A stretch of 64,000 nucleotides of DNA. It comes from JACCQS01 sp963766765. Lineage in GTDB: Bacteria; Actinomycetota; Actinomycetes; Mycobacteriales; Geodermatophilaceae. Positions 17,490-26,682 of this stretch are shown in pieces. The notes beneath the pieces are model-generated. The model made no database searches, was not told the DNA's origin, and saw only the letters and a program-made list of their open reading frames with translations. Position numbers and translations under genes: made by a program. How positions within the stretch are numbered: position 1 is the stretch's first letter; each line of letters opens with the position of its first letter. The DNA lies in the NCBI GenBank assembly GCA_963766765.1, contig CAVYBR010000017.1, forward strand, positions 1 through 64,000, read 5' to 3'.

Positions 17490-18593
17490 ATGAGATCATC
17501 GCCTGCGTCACTGATCCCCTTGCCGCCGTTGCAGGCAATCGCATCAGCGGACGTCGCACAGTTGATCGACGAGCTCCGTGACCATGGCTATGACGAGGAC
17601 AGCGTCGCGTCGCTGCTCGCCGTGGAGCCGGCGCAGATCAGTGGTCAGACAGCACGACTGGCGTTCTACCTGGGTGACAGCCCCGAACTCGAACAGTCAG
17701 CCCTGGGGGTCCTCGTCCGGCTCCTCCTGTTCGGCTCGGCAGCGAACCAGGACGAAGTCGAGGCTCGGCTGCCCGGTCGGCTAATCGGCCGGCTCCTGGC
17801 TGCGGGAGTGGTTCAGCGGGATGGGCGGGAGATGACGGCGACGATGTCCGTGACGCCGTACGGCGGGCTGCTGATCCTGGCTGACCCGCTGACCGATTCT
17901 CTGGGCACGCTGCGGTACGACGGCTCGTTGGTCATGCCGCCCCACGAGTCGACCACGCTCACGCTGGACGGCGTCGATCTGCGTTTCGGGGACCATGTCC
18001 TCGATCTCGGATGTGGCAGTGGCGCCATCGCTCTTCGACTGGCAGCCGCGGGGCACCTCGCCGCGGGTACTGACATCAACCCGCGAGCTCTGCGCTTCTC
18101 CCGGCTCAACGCCGCAGCCAACAGGCTGGCAGTCCCTTTCGGTGCGGCCCCCGACGTCTACGCCACCCGCACCTTCGATCAGCTGGTCTTCAACTCGCCG
18201 ACCGGGCCGGCCTACACCCCTCGGCAGGGCCTGGCAGAGATCCCGATGAGTGTCGCCGAAGCGATCGCCGTCGTTCGCCGGACGGCGCGTCGCGCCATGA
18301 GACGGGGTGGGACTGTGACGATCTTCCTGATCGCCGAGACCACCGGCAGCGACGATTCGGCCGAGGGGAAACTCTCCAGGGGCGTCGGCAGCGACTTCAG
18401 CATGGTATCGCTCGAGGCGCTCCCGGCAGCGGCATTCACGGTGACGGAGGAGGACATCAAGCAGCGACGACTGAACCATCTGAATGTTCTGGTTCCGAGC
18501 TCGGCTGAGGCAGCCGACTTGTTCATCCACCTCGAGGCGGCCGGCGTCCGCGGACTCCGTCCATACCGGCTCACCCTGAGATATCTCGGCTGA
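17490..18593 (+). CDS. SAM-dependent methyltransferase, HemK/PrmC-like fold
   Basis: A 367-residue protein. A helical, probably winged-helix N-terminal region (1-150) precedes a Rossmann methyltransferase domain with DHVLDLGCGSGAIALRLA (about 170), the acidic end AAGTDINPRAL, and FNSPTGPAY where N-methyltransferases have NPPY. The altered NPPY motif argues against a standard protein-glutamine methyltransferase role. It converges with the next gene and sits between the mft operon and the NRPS genes, so it could serve either; I favour tailoring of the peptide but cannot show it. Confidence 0.75.
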   Translation: MRSSPASLIPLPPLQAIASADVAQLIDELRDHGYDEDSVASLLAVEPAQISGQTARLAFYLGDSPELEQSALGVLVRLLLFGSAANQDEVEARLPGRLIGRLLAAGVVQRDGREMTATMSVTPYGGLLILADPLTDSLGTLRYDGSLVMPPHESTTLTLDGVDLRFGDHVLDLGCGSGAIALRLAAAGHLAAGTDINPRALRFSRLNAAANRLAVPFGAAPDVYATRTFDQLVFNSPTGPAYTPRQGLAEIPMSVAEAIAVVRRTARRAMRRGGTVTIFLIAETTGSDDSAEGKLSRGVGSDFSMVSLEALPAAAFTVTEEDIKQRRLNHLNVLVPSSAEAADLFIHLEAAGVRGLRPYRLTLRYLG

Positions 18594-18621
18594 CAGCATC
18601 CCCGCTTCGCCGGCGCATCGC

Positions 18622-20445
18622 TCAGTGAACCACTCGGGCGACCGGCACCCTGGCAGCGGTGAAGGCGACGGTCAGTTCGCTGATCCACGCTGCCCACAGG
18701 ACTTGTAGGTCACTGCGGGCATCCGCAGGGATAGTCAGCAAGATGCCGGGTGCCTCGGAGAGGGTGCACTCGGCCTGGAAAACGGAGAGAATCTCTTCAC
18801 TCAGGCGATCGTGGAGAACGACGGCGAGGTGACCGGCTCGGTCCTGCCCTTCGGGCGCGGCGCGCACGGTCAGACGCGGCTCGATCGGCGCTCCCGGCTC
18901 GTACCCGCCGCTGACCGAGATTGTCAGCTCCGGACCTTTCTGGGCCGACTCCTGGATCGGGCCGCAGAGCCAGCACTTGATGGCGATCCGCTGTGTTTCA
19001 ACGAGTTCGGGGTCGCTGTACCGGGAGATGCTGACCTCCGACCCGCAACGCGGACATGAGCCTTCGGTGTCGAAGCTGTCCAGCCGGTGATAGGCGTGCA
19101 AGGCCGCGTACAGGTCATTTCCGGGCACCAGACGTGCCACCGCGACGAAGGCGCCGTCCCAGCGACCGATGGCCTTGTCCAGCCGCGCCATGACGTGGTC
19201 GGGCTCCTGCCAGAGCCGATGATCCACGGCCTCGTGAAGCAGTTCGACGGCCGTCCAGGCAGCATCCTCCACCTGCTCGCGGGCGCGGTCGAGAGCCTCC
19301 AGGGCGTCCTCGAGCTCATCGTCCATCGATCTGACACTGACTTTCAGCAGGTCTCGCCGGATCCGGTCGGCCCTCCTGCTGCGCCGTAGCACCTCTTGGC
19401 ACCTGTCCAGCAGCGGCCGGGCCAGGTCGCGACAGTCCGCGGCAACCTGCGGCAGGCCACCGGCAACTGGGTGTTCCCTCGGTGCGAAGCACAGCGCCGG
19501 ATCACCTGCCAGCGCCATGCCGTAGCCGGTGGGGATCTGGTGGGAGCTGTTGAGACGCTGCACGGCGGCCCCGAGGCTCAGCCCTTCGTCCAGCGAACGC
19601 GCAAACTGTCCGACAGCATCGAAGCGCGGGTCGAAGTCGCCCAGCATGGCGATGGCTGCGACGGCTCGGCCGCTCAGCGCACCGGCGCACAGGCTGTTGG
19701 TGGACGAGGACTCGTTCGACGTAGGGTCGAAAGTCATGCAGCCCATCAGGGCAACGATGCTGGCTTGTAGCGACGCCGCCGGAACAGCGCTGCGCAGGAA
19801 CTGCGTCGTGCACCGGCAACTGTCGTTTCCCGGATCGCACCCATCAGCCAGCAACTGTCCGGCGAACTGCTCCGGCCCGGTGGCGCCGCAGATGAGACGA
19901 GAACCCAGGCCCATGTGTCCCAGGTCGGAATGGCCGACGATTCCCAGCAGTCGCCACGGCGAGGTCAACACCGTGCTCAGCCGCTCCGGGCGGGCCACAA
20001 CGAGCTCGTCGATCTTCCCACAGAACCCTTTCACCGAGTCGATGACCGCGTCATCTCCCGGCAGGATCCTGGTATGCGCGAGCAGGAGCTTCGACACCTG
20101 AAACTCCGCGTCGTCAAGATCATCGACGAGCAGGAATCCCAGCGGAATCTCGTACCTCAACGACGACGCCACCCACTTGCGCGCCAGCTCGGCGGAGAAA
20201 CCGCGTCGACGGCCGAACAGCAGCACCGAGGAGGGCGCCAACTCCGTCTGCAACCAGTGGTGCGAGGCGCGGATGCTCACCACCGGGCGGCCGAGGCTGC
20301 GCCCGAAACGCCGGGCGGTCTCGAGCAACTCGTCGTCTGCGCACGCGATGACGTCGTTCGGCAGGTGCGGGCTGGATGCGACTGGTCTGATCGGCAGGCT
20401 CTGGTAAGCGGCGAGGACGTCGGCAGGCGTGGGAGCGTCAGGCAT
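18622..20445 (-). CDS. Caspase/CHAT-like (clan CD) putative protease with zinc ribbon
   Basis: A protein of about 607 residues that I do not recognise by name. Its first half resembles a caspase-fold CHAT/gingipain domain: LLGIVGHSDLGHM supplies a His (H172) after a hydrophobic strand, VALMGCMTF supplies a Cys (C236), then CAGALSGRAVAAIAMLGDFD and GMALAGDPALCF match the later strands. A charged helical stretch (340-430) follows, then a CxxC...CxxC zinc ribbon (C464/C467, C491/C494) and a beta-rich tail. ATG 20445 is preferred over starts upstream that would overlap the divergent NRPS gene. It diverges from the first NRPS gene with 82 bases between starts. A role in peptide processing, regulation or self-protection is possible; none is shown. 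Confidence 0.7.
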   Translation of the reverse strand: MPDAPTPADVLAAYQSLPIRPVASSPHLPNDVIACADDELLETARRFGRSLGRPVVSIRASHHWLQTELAPSSVLLFGRRRGFSAELARKWVASSLRYEIPLGFLLVDDLDDAEFQVSKLLLAHTRILPGDDAVIDSVKGFCGKIDELVVARPERLSTVLTSPWRLLGIVGHSDLGHMGLGSRLICGATGPEQFAGQLLADGCDPGNDSCRCTTQFLRSAVPAASLQASIVALMGCMTFDPTSNESSSTNSLCAGALSGRAVAAIAMLGDFDPRFDAVGQFARSLDEGLSLGAAVQRLNSSHQIPTGYGMALAGDPALCFAPREHPVAGGLPQVAADCRDLARPLLDRCQEVLRRSRRADRIRRDLLKVSVRSMDDELEDALEALDRAREQVEDAAWTAVELLHEAVDHRLWQEPDHVMARLDKAIGRWDGAFVAVARLVPGNDLYAALHAYHRLDSFDTEGSCPRCGSEVSISRYSDPELVETQRIAIKCWLCGPIQESAQKGPELTISVSGGYEPGAPIEPRLTVRAAPEGQDRAGHLAVVLHDRLSEEILSVFQAECTLSEAPGILLTIPADARSDLQVLWAAWISELTVAFTAARVPVARVVH

Positions 20446-20527
20446 GGATTCCAATCCCCTAGCACTAGCTTCCGCAGCGATGTGGTCGAAGCCAGCCGAT
20501 CCTATAGCGAGTCCGGGGTGACGATCG

Positions 20528-23500
20528 GTGCCGTCGAGGGCCGTCAACTCGTCGTCCAGCAGGCAGAACCGACGCGGTGCTGTGGCGTGTGACGATGTGA
20601 TAAGCATTTCCCGTGACAAGTCCGCCCCTGCGCAACCGTCAACGCTCGTGACGCGGCGTAGTCCTAGCACCATCCATCGCGCGTTTCGCGAGCAGGCCCG
20701 CAGCACCCCCCTGGCCCCCGCCCTGTTCGGCTCCGATCGCGCGCTCAGCTATGGCGAGCTCGACCGCTGGTCCGACGATCTCGCCGCGCAACTGGTGCAC
20801 TCGGCCGGGGTCAACCGAGGTGACTGCGTACCGGTCCTTATGGGTCGGTCGGTCGAACTTGTCGTCACCCTGCTCGCCGTACTGAAGGCAGGTGCGGCCT
20901 ACGCGGTCCTGGATCTGGCGTGGGGCCGGGACCGGCTCGACGGGGCGTTTCGCAGTCTGGGCGCGGAGCTGGTCGTGGGTACCAGTTGGCCGAACGGGCC
21001 GGCCGCCTGGACGCCCGAACCGTCAGTGGGCCTCGACCCGCCGCCCGACCGATCCGTGGGACAGGATCCCTCCTCGGTGTTCTTCACGTCCGGGACGACC
21101 GGCGAGCCCAAAGGGGCGCTCGTGCCGCACGCGGGAACGGTGCTGCTGTTCGAGCACTGCGACTTCGTGCGTCTCGACGAGACGACGAGAACACTTCAGG
21201 CGGCCGCGCTGCCGTGGGACGCCATGACCCTGGAACTGTGGGGGCCGTTGACCACCGGTGGAAGCGTCCGGCTGCTCGCCGACGGCGCGTTCGTCGACGG
21301 CACCGAACTCCGGGCGGCCGTTCGCGACGGAGTGAACACGGTCTGGCTGACGGCGAGCATCTTCACCATGCTGGTCGATGAGGATCTGGCGTGCTTCGAG
21401 GGCCTGCGGCACGTGCTCACCGGAGGTGAACGCCTGTCGCCCGACCACGCCCGCCGATTCCTGGCCCGCCATGGCGACCAGGTCGCGTTGACCAACGGCT
21501 ACGGCCCGGCCGAGGCAACGGTCTTCGTGACGACACATCTGGTCCGAGCGGCCGACCTGGACAACGACCTCGGCGTGCCACTCGGTACGCCGGTGCCGGC
21601 CACGGAACTGTTCGTGGAACGGGACGGGCGCCCGTGCTCCGACGGGGAAGTGGGGGAACTCGTGGTCGCCGGCCCGCGGGTCGGGCTCGGCTACGTCGGC
21701 CGTGACGACCCGGGTGGCTTCAGGCTCGGTACCACGCGGCGGTCCTACGCCACCGGTGACCTGGTGAGTCGCCGTGACGGGCTGCTCTTCTTCCACGGGC
21801 GCGCGGATCGCCAACTCAAGCTCCGTGGCCACCGGGTGGAGCCCGGGGAGATCGAGCGCGTCGCGGGCCAGCACGCGGGCGTCGGGACCTGTTCCCTCAC
21901 CTCGATCCGCTCCGGGGGTTCCGGCCTGGTCGAGAGTCTTGCGCTGATCTACACGGGCACCTGCACGGACGATGCGCTGCGCGACCACCTGCGGGCAGAA
22001 CTCCCATCTCAGCTTGTCCCGTCGCTGGTGGTGCGGGTGGAACGCATGCCGCTGACAGCCCACGGAAAACTGGATGAAGCGGCCGTCCTGGCCCAGCTCA
22101 GCGCGAGCCGGACCGCCGAGCGAGCCGGACCGCCGTCGTCCGAGACAGATGCAGCCTGGACCGCCTTCCGGGAGCTCACCCACGACCTGCTCTTCGGCGC
22201 GACGCCCAGCGCGCACGACACCTGGTGGGCCTTGGGCGGGTCGTCACTGGACCTCATGCGACTGGCGATCCGCGCCTCGCGGGAACTCGGCCGTGACGTT
22301 CCGGCGCACTCCCTCGGAAGTCTGGAGTCGATCGGCGACATCGTCGCGGCCATCGCCGCGGCGCCCCGGCTCCCGGTCGCCGCCGGCCCCAGCGCGAGCG
22401 ACGTTCGGCCGCTGACCGACACCCAGGCCGCCTTCCTTCTCGAGCACGCGATGGGCGACGTCGACGCAGCTCTGAACCCGATGCTCTGGCAGACCGTGGG
22501 CCACGTCGACCGCGCTGCCCTTCGACTCGCACTGCTCGACGTACAACAACGACACCCGGTACTGCGGTCGCGTTACCTGCTGGAACCTTCACCCCACGCT
22601 CTGAGTTCGTCTCGCTCGAGTGTCGAGTTCAAGGAGGTCGACGAGGCCGACGACGTCACCAGTGGGGTGCTGGACGCACTGTACGAACCGCTCGACCTGG
22701 AAGAGGGCCTGGTCTGGCGCGCCGCGATGGGCGCCGGCCCCGGCGACACGTCAGTCCTCGGCATCGGAGTCCACCACGTGGCCTTCGACGGATGGTCGGA
22801 ATCCCTGCTGACCCGCGATCTCAGTGCCGCCTACCAAGCTCGTCGACAGGGACAGTCGCCGGTATGGGCAACCACACCAGGCCTACCGCTCCCCCAGCCG
22901 GTCCGCCCCGAACTCACGGCGCAGTGGGTAGACCATCTGCGCGGCGCAACCGACATCAGCTGGCGAGACCGCTCGAGCAAGAGCTGCACAGGGACTTGTC
23001 AGGTCGCGAGTCACGTCGCCAGTCGCCGGCTCGCGGCCGAGCCGACGTCGGTACTGCGTCGTTGGGCCGCGGCCCGTGGCCAGTCGATCTTCACCGTGAT
23101 CCTGGCGGCCTACACCCGCGCGCTTGCCGAGCATGCCGAGCGCGACGGGTTCCTGGTGGGACTACCGACCCGGCTCCGATCGGGTTCCGAGATCGACACC
23201 GTCGGCTGCCTGATCAACGTCCTTTGCCTGCGGACACCGTCCGGCGTCACCGACTGGACCGATCACGTCAGCGCGACGGCGGAGGAGCTCCACTGGTGTC
23301 TGACCCGAAGCGCGGCGTCCTTGCGCGACATCCGGCTCGCGCTGCGCTTGGCGCGCACAGGTCGGCAGCCGCTGTACCAGGTGATGTTCGCGTACCAGGA
23401 CCATCCCTCGACGAGTCTCGCGGTCGGGGACGAGGCGACGTATCAGCGCGTCCCGACGCGACGAGCCCCGGTCGAACTGCTGCTCGAAGTCATCCCGGGC

Positions 23501-23608
23501 GCCGACGGTGGGCTCGACCTGATCGGCAGTCGGCAGTGCGAGTACGTCAGTGAACAACTGCTGGCATCGGTTCTGGACCGAACTGCCGCTCAACTGACGC
23601 GGCCGTGA
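20528..23608 (+). CDS. NRPS module A-T-C
   Basis: A 1026-residue peptide synthetase. An adenylation domain spans about 55-530 (FFTSGTTGEPKG, TNGYGPAEATVF, RADRQLKLRGHRVEPGEIER, and the A10 Lys in AHGKLDE). A carrier domain has GGSSLDLM near 571. A C-terminal condensation domain has the canonical HHVAFDGWS near 749. My hand-aligned specificity residues (DALLLGGVFK) suggest an aliphatic side chain, loosely Val-like. Ending in a C domain, it should hand its residue to the A-T protein encoded 31 bases downstream. The start is uncertain: GTG 20528 has GGGGTG 8 bases upstream, but the domain would be complete from a later GTG. Confidence 0.88.
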   Translation: MPSRAVNSSSSRQNRRGAVACDDVISISRDKSAPAQPSTLVTRRSPSTIHRAFREQARSTPLAPALFGSDRALSYGELDRWSDDLAAQLVHSAGVNRGDCVPVLMGRSVELVVTLLAVLKAGAAYAVLDLAWGRDRLDGAFRSLGAELVVGTSWPNGPAAWTPEPSVGLDPPPDRSVGQDPSSVFFTSGTTGEPKGALVPHAGTVLLFEHCDFVRLDETTRTLQAAALPWDAMTLELWGPLTTGGSVRLLADGAFVDGTELRAAVRDGVNTVWLTASIFTMLVDEDLACFEGLRHVLTGGERLSPDHARRFLARHGDQVALTNGYGPAEATVFVTTHLVRAADLDNDLGVPLGTPVPATELFVERDGRPCSDGEVGELVVAGPRVGLGYVGRDDPGGFRLGTTRRSYATGDLVSRRDGLLFFHGRADRQLKLRGHRVEPGEIERVAGQHAGVGTCSLTSIRSGGSGLVESLALIYTGTCTDDALRDHLRAELPSQLVPSLVVRVERMPLTAHGKLDEAAVLAQLSASRTAERAGPPSSETDAAWTAFRELTHDLLFGATPSAHDTWWALGGSSLDLMRLAIRASRELGRDVPAHSLGSLESIGDIVAAIAAAPRLPVAAGPSASDVRPLTDTQAAFLLEHAMGDVDAALNPMLWQTVGHVDRAALRLALLDVQQRHPVLRSRYLLEPSPHALSSSRSSVEFKEVDEADDVTSGVLDALYEPLDLEEGLVWRAAMGAGPGDTSVLGIGVHHVAFDGWSESLLTRDLSAAYQARRQGQSPVWATTPGLPLPQPVRPELTAQWVDHLRGATDISWRDRSSKSCTGTCQVASHVASRRLAAEPTSVLRRWAAARGQSIFTVILAAYTRALAEHAERDGFLVGLPTRLRSGSEIDTVGCLINVLCLRTPSGVTDWTDHVSATAEELHWCLTRSAASLRDIRLALRLARTGRQPLYQVMFAYQDHPSTSLAVGDEATYQRVPTRRAPVELLLEVIPGADGGLDLIGSRQCEYVSEQLLASVLDRTAAQLTRP

Positions 23609-23639
23609 CCCCCAGCGCCCGACCGCTTGTCGCAGTATC

Positions 23640-25529
23640 GTGTCCGCTCCGAGCACGATCACCGAGTCGACGATTGGCGAGCGGGTGACTTCTGCAGATC
23701 ACACGATCACTGCCATGCTGGAACAGACGTGGAGTACGGCGCCTTCGGCGCTCGCGTTGGCGGATGCGCAGCAGTCCCTGACCCGGGCTCAGCTCAGCTC
23801 CCGGGTCCGGCGGTTGGCCGACGAGCTCGCGGTCGCCGGCGTACGGCCAGGCGATGTCGTCGCGGTCTACGTCGAGCGTTCGGTCGGGCTGGTCCTGGCT
23901 CAGCTCGCGGTCCTCTTCGCCGGTGCTGCCCATGTCGCCGTCGATCCCGACGACCCGCTGTCCCGGCTCGAGTTCATCCTGGGCGACTGCGATCCCGCGC
24001 TGGTCGTCTGCGGCGCGTCGCTGACGGATCGTGTGCCGCAGCACCACAAGACCTACGTCATCGACGGTTCGGCCGGCACCGCGGGAACCGGCGACGACCG
24101 GGCCGTCACCGGCGACATCAAGGGTTCCGATGCCGCGTACCTGATCTACACGTCGGGTACCACCGGTGTCCCGAAGGCGTCGCTGATCACCCACGCCGGC
24201 ATCAGCTCCAGGCTGCACTGGCTCCAGACCTTCACTCCGATGACCACGTCCGACGTCGTCTTGTACAAGACAGCCTGCGGTTTCGACGTCTCGGTTGCCG
24301 AGCTCTACTGGCCCCTCACCGCAGGCGGAAAGCTGTTCTGTGCCCGCCCCGGGGCTCAGCGGGACACGGACTACCTGGCCGAGGTGCTCGTCGATGAAGG
24401 CGTGACGATCCTGCACTACGTACCGTCGCTCCTCGACCTGTTCCTGGCGAGCCGCCCGGAACACGAGCGGTACGACGCGGTGCGCTACCTGCTGGCGGGT
24501 GGGGAGGCACTGACGCCGGAGCTGGTCAAGCGGTGGCAGGCCCGTAGTACGGGCTTGCTCCTCAATATGTACGGGCCGTCGGAGTGTTCGGTCTACTCGA
24601 CGGCGTGGAAGTGCCCTCCCGAGTTGGGCGAACGGCGCGTGCTCATCGGCGAAGCCGTCGCCGACACCGGGCTGTGGGTTCTCGATGCGAACAACGAGCA
24701 GTTATTGGCCCTCGACGAGCCGGGTGAGCTCTACCTCAGTGGTGTCGGGCTGGCTCGTGGATATCTGGGCCGGGACGATCTCACCGCGTCCAGATTCCTC
24801 AACTTGGCGGACCTCAACCCCCAGTTGCCCGCGACGCGCGTATACCGCACCGGTGACGTCGTGGCCTGGGCCGAGCCCGGTCAGTTGGAGTTCCTCGGCA
24901 GGGCTGATCGGCAGCTCAAGATCCGCGGCCACAGGATCGAGCCGGCTGAGATCGAAGCAGTCGTCGGAGCCGTGCCCGGCATAACCCAGTGCGCCGTGGC
25001 GGCACGGGCCGGCGAGGACGGCGCCGAGCTTCTGCTCTTCGTGGTGGCGCATCGCGGCGGCCCGGAGACCGGAGCCCAGGACCTGCTCGGTGCGGTGCGC
25101 GGGACGTTGAGGGCACAACTGCCGCCGTACATGCAGCCACGGCACGTGGTCGAGGTCGAAGGACTGCCCCTCACGCCCAACGGCAAGCTCGATGAGGTCG
25201 CGTTGCTGTCGCTCGCCCCGTCCACCGAGGCCGGCCGATCCGCGTCGGACACTGCACCGGCGCTGGATTCGACGGCGCCGGCGTCACTGGAGCGGTCCTG
25301 GTCCGCGGTGCTGAACACGCCGGCCACCGAGGACTCGGACTTTTTCCTGGCCGGCGGCGATTCCTTCCTGGCCGTCCGCCTGCTGAAGGAGATCTCGGCC
25401 GACGCGGGGCAGCGCATCCCGATCAGGCTGCTCTTCGCCAATCCCGTCCTGGCCGATTTCCGCCGCGAACTCGAGCTCTATCTGGCCAACACGGAGTCCG
25501 CGCCGCAGGCAGGTGCCGACTCGGCCTGA
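23640..25529 (+). CDS. NRPS module A-T
   Basis: A 629-residue adenylation-carrier protein. Core motifs are LIYTSGTTGVPKA, CGFDVSVAELYWPL, LLNMYGPSECSVY, RADRQLKIRGHRIEPAEIEA, TPNGKLDE, and the carrier site LAGGDSFLAVRLL near 573. The hand-aligned pocket (DVAHLGMVYK) shares several positions with Ser-type codes, but this is weak. It likely docks with the C domain that ends the preceding protein. Codon 355 (24702-24704) is TTA, rare in such genomes and often a point of bldA control. No condensation or release domain is present. Confidence 0.88.
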   Translation: MSAPSTITESTIGERVTSADHTITAMLEQTWSTAPSALALADAQQSLTRAQLSSRVRRLADELAVAGVRPGDVVAVYVERSVGLVLAQLAVLFAGAAHVAVDPDDPLSRLEFILGDCDPALVVCGASLTDRVPQHHKTYVIDGSAGTAGTGDDRAVTGDIKGSDAAYLIYTSGTTGVPKASLITHAGISSRLHWLQTFTPMTTSDVVLYKTACGFDVSVAELYWPLTAGGKLFCARPGAQRDTDYLAEVLVDEGVTILHYVPSLLDLFLASRPEHERYDAVRYLLAGGEALTPELVKRWQARSTGLLLNMYGPSECSVYSTAWKCPPELGERRVLIGEAVADTGLWVLDANNEQLLALDEPGELYLSGVGLARGYLGRDDLTASRFLNLADLNPQLPATRVYRTGDVVAWAEPGQLEFLGRADRQLKIRGHRIEPAEIEAVVGAVPGITQCAVAARAGEDGAELLLFVVAHRGGPETGAQDLLGAVRGTLRAQLPPYMQPRHVVEVEGLPLTPNGKLDEVALLSLAPSTEAGRSASDTAPALDSTAPASLERSWSAVLNTPATEDSDFFLAGGDSFLAVRLLKEISADAGQRIPIRLLFANPVLADFRRELELYLANTESAPQAGADSA

Positions 25530-25552
25530 TGCCGGGCCACCGCCGCCCGGCA
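25530..25552. terminator. Bidirectional terminator hairpin between converging genes
   Basis: TGCCGGGC and GCCCGGCA form a perfect 8-base-pair stem with a 7-base loop, extended by CCTGA/TCAGG with one bulge. It fills the gap between the stop codons of the rightward A-T gene and the leftward aminotransferase gene. Confidence 0.55.
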
Positions 25553-25553
25553 A

Positions 25554-26675
25554 TCAGGTCCGGGCGGCGAGGTAGTCGTCGACCCGCTCGAGCGCGGCAG
25601 GTAGTGAGCTACGCCCGAGGCCCACGCGCAGCCGGTTGTCGGTCATCTCGAAGACAGTGCCAGGCAGGAAGAGGACGCCCTTCTCACGAGCGAGGTCCCC
25701 GACGAACGCGTCGACCGGGACCGGCAGGCGGAGCCGCGGGAACGCCATCGGGCCGGCGCGGGGCGGGGTCCAGTCGAAGGCACCGTTGTGTTCGGTGAAG
25801 AAGGACTCGGCGAGCGCCAGGTTCCTGACGATGATCTCGCGGCTGCGTTCGATCAGCTGGTCGCCGGCCCGCAGGGCGATGACCGACAGGATCTCGGCCG
25901 GCGCGGAGGCACACACCGTGGTGTAGTCCTTGAGGATGCGGGCCGCCTCGGTGATCGCCGGGTTGCGGGTGGCCAGCCAGCCCACTCGTAAACCGGCCAG
26001 CCCGTACGCCTTCGACATGACGCCGACACTCACCGCGTGCTCGGACAGGTCGTACGCCGCGGGCAGACGCGTACCGGGATCGTACTCGAGGCCGCGGTAC
26101 ACCTCGTCCGACACCACGGTGATCCCGGCCTCGTGCGCGAGTTCGAGCAGTTCCTCGAAGTCGCGCAGGTCCGGCAGAGCGCCGGTCGGATTGTGCGGGA
26201 AGTTCACGAACACGGCCCGGGTGGTCGGTCGCAGCGCCTGGCGGACCGCGTCGAGATCAAGCCGCCAGCCGTTGTCCGCGTCGAGCTCGATCGGCGTCAC
26301 CTCCGCGCCCAGCGCCGGCGCGATCCGGTACAGCGACTCGAAGGCCGGCCAGGCGACCAGGGCGTGATCGCCCGGCCCCAACAGCACATTCGCGAGCAGG
26401 AACAGTGCCTCTGCCGCACCCCCGCCGCAGACAGTGACCTCGTCGACCGCTGTCCGCGCGTACTGCTCGGCGATCGCCTCCCGCAGCAGCGGATGGCCGG
26501 TCGTGTCGGTGTATCCCAATTCCAGTTCGTCCCACAACGACTTCGTCTCGGGGTCGGCGAGTCGCAGCAGTTCGCCCATCGTCAGCCCGTCGACGTCGGA
26601 GGCACAGGCGAGGTGCTCCACGCCGGACTCCCACTCGCCGAAGAACTGCTCGACCTTGCAGCGCGCGGGGATCAC
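25554..26675 (-). CDS. PLP-dependent aminotransferase, class I/II
   Basis: A 373-residue fold-type I PLP enzyme. YTDTTGHPLLREAIAEQY, VFVNFPHNPTGALPD, VVSDEVYRGLEY and the Lys-bearing GVMSKAYGLAGLRVGW are all present. Overall layout recalls capreomycidine synthases such as VioD, which cyclise beta-hydroxyarginine, and also ordinary amino-acid aminotransferases. With an amidinotransferase and an Fe/2-oxoglutarate oxygenase nearby, a role in making a guanidino amino acid is attractive but unproven. It is followed leftward by no other gene; upstream, a desaturase gene on the same strand ends at 26683, so the two probably share a transcript. Confidence 0.85.
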   Translation of the reverse strand: MIPARCKVEQFFGEWESGVEHLACASDVDGLTMGELLRLADPETKSLWDELELGYTDTTGHPLLREAIAEQYARTAVDEVTVCGGGAAEALFLLANVLLGPGDHALVAWPAFESLYRIAPALGAEVTPIELDADNGWRLDLDAVRQALRPTTRAVFVNFPHNPTGALPDLRDFEELLELAHEAGITVVSDEVYRGLEYDPGTRLPAAYDLSEHAVSVGVMSKAYGLAGLRVGWLATRNPAITEAARILKDYTTVCASAPAEILSVIALRAGDQLIERSREIIVRNLALAESFFTEHNGAFDWTPPRAGPMAFPRLRLPVPVDAFVGDLAREKGVLFLPGTVFEMTDNRLRVGLGRSSLPAALERVDDYLAART

Positions 26676-26682
26676 CGTCGCG

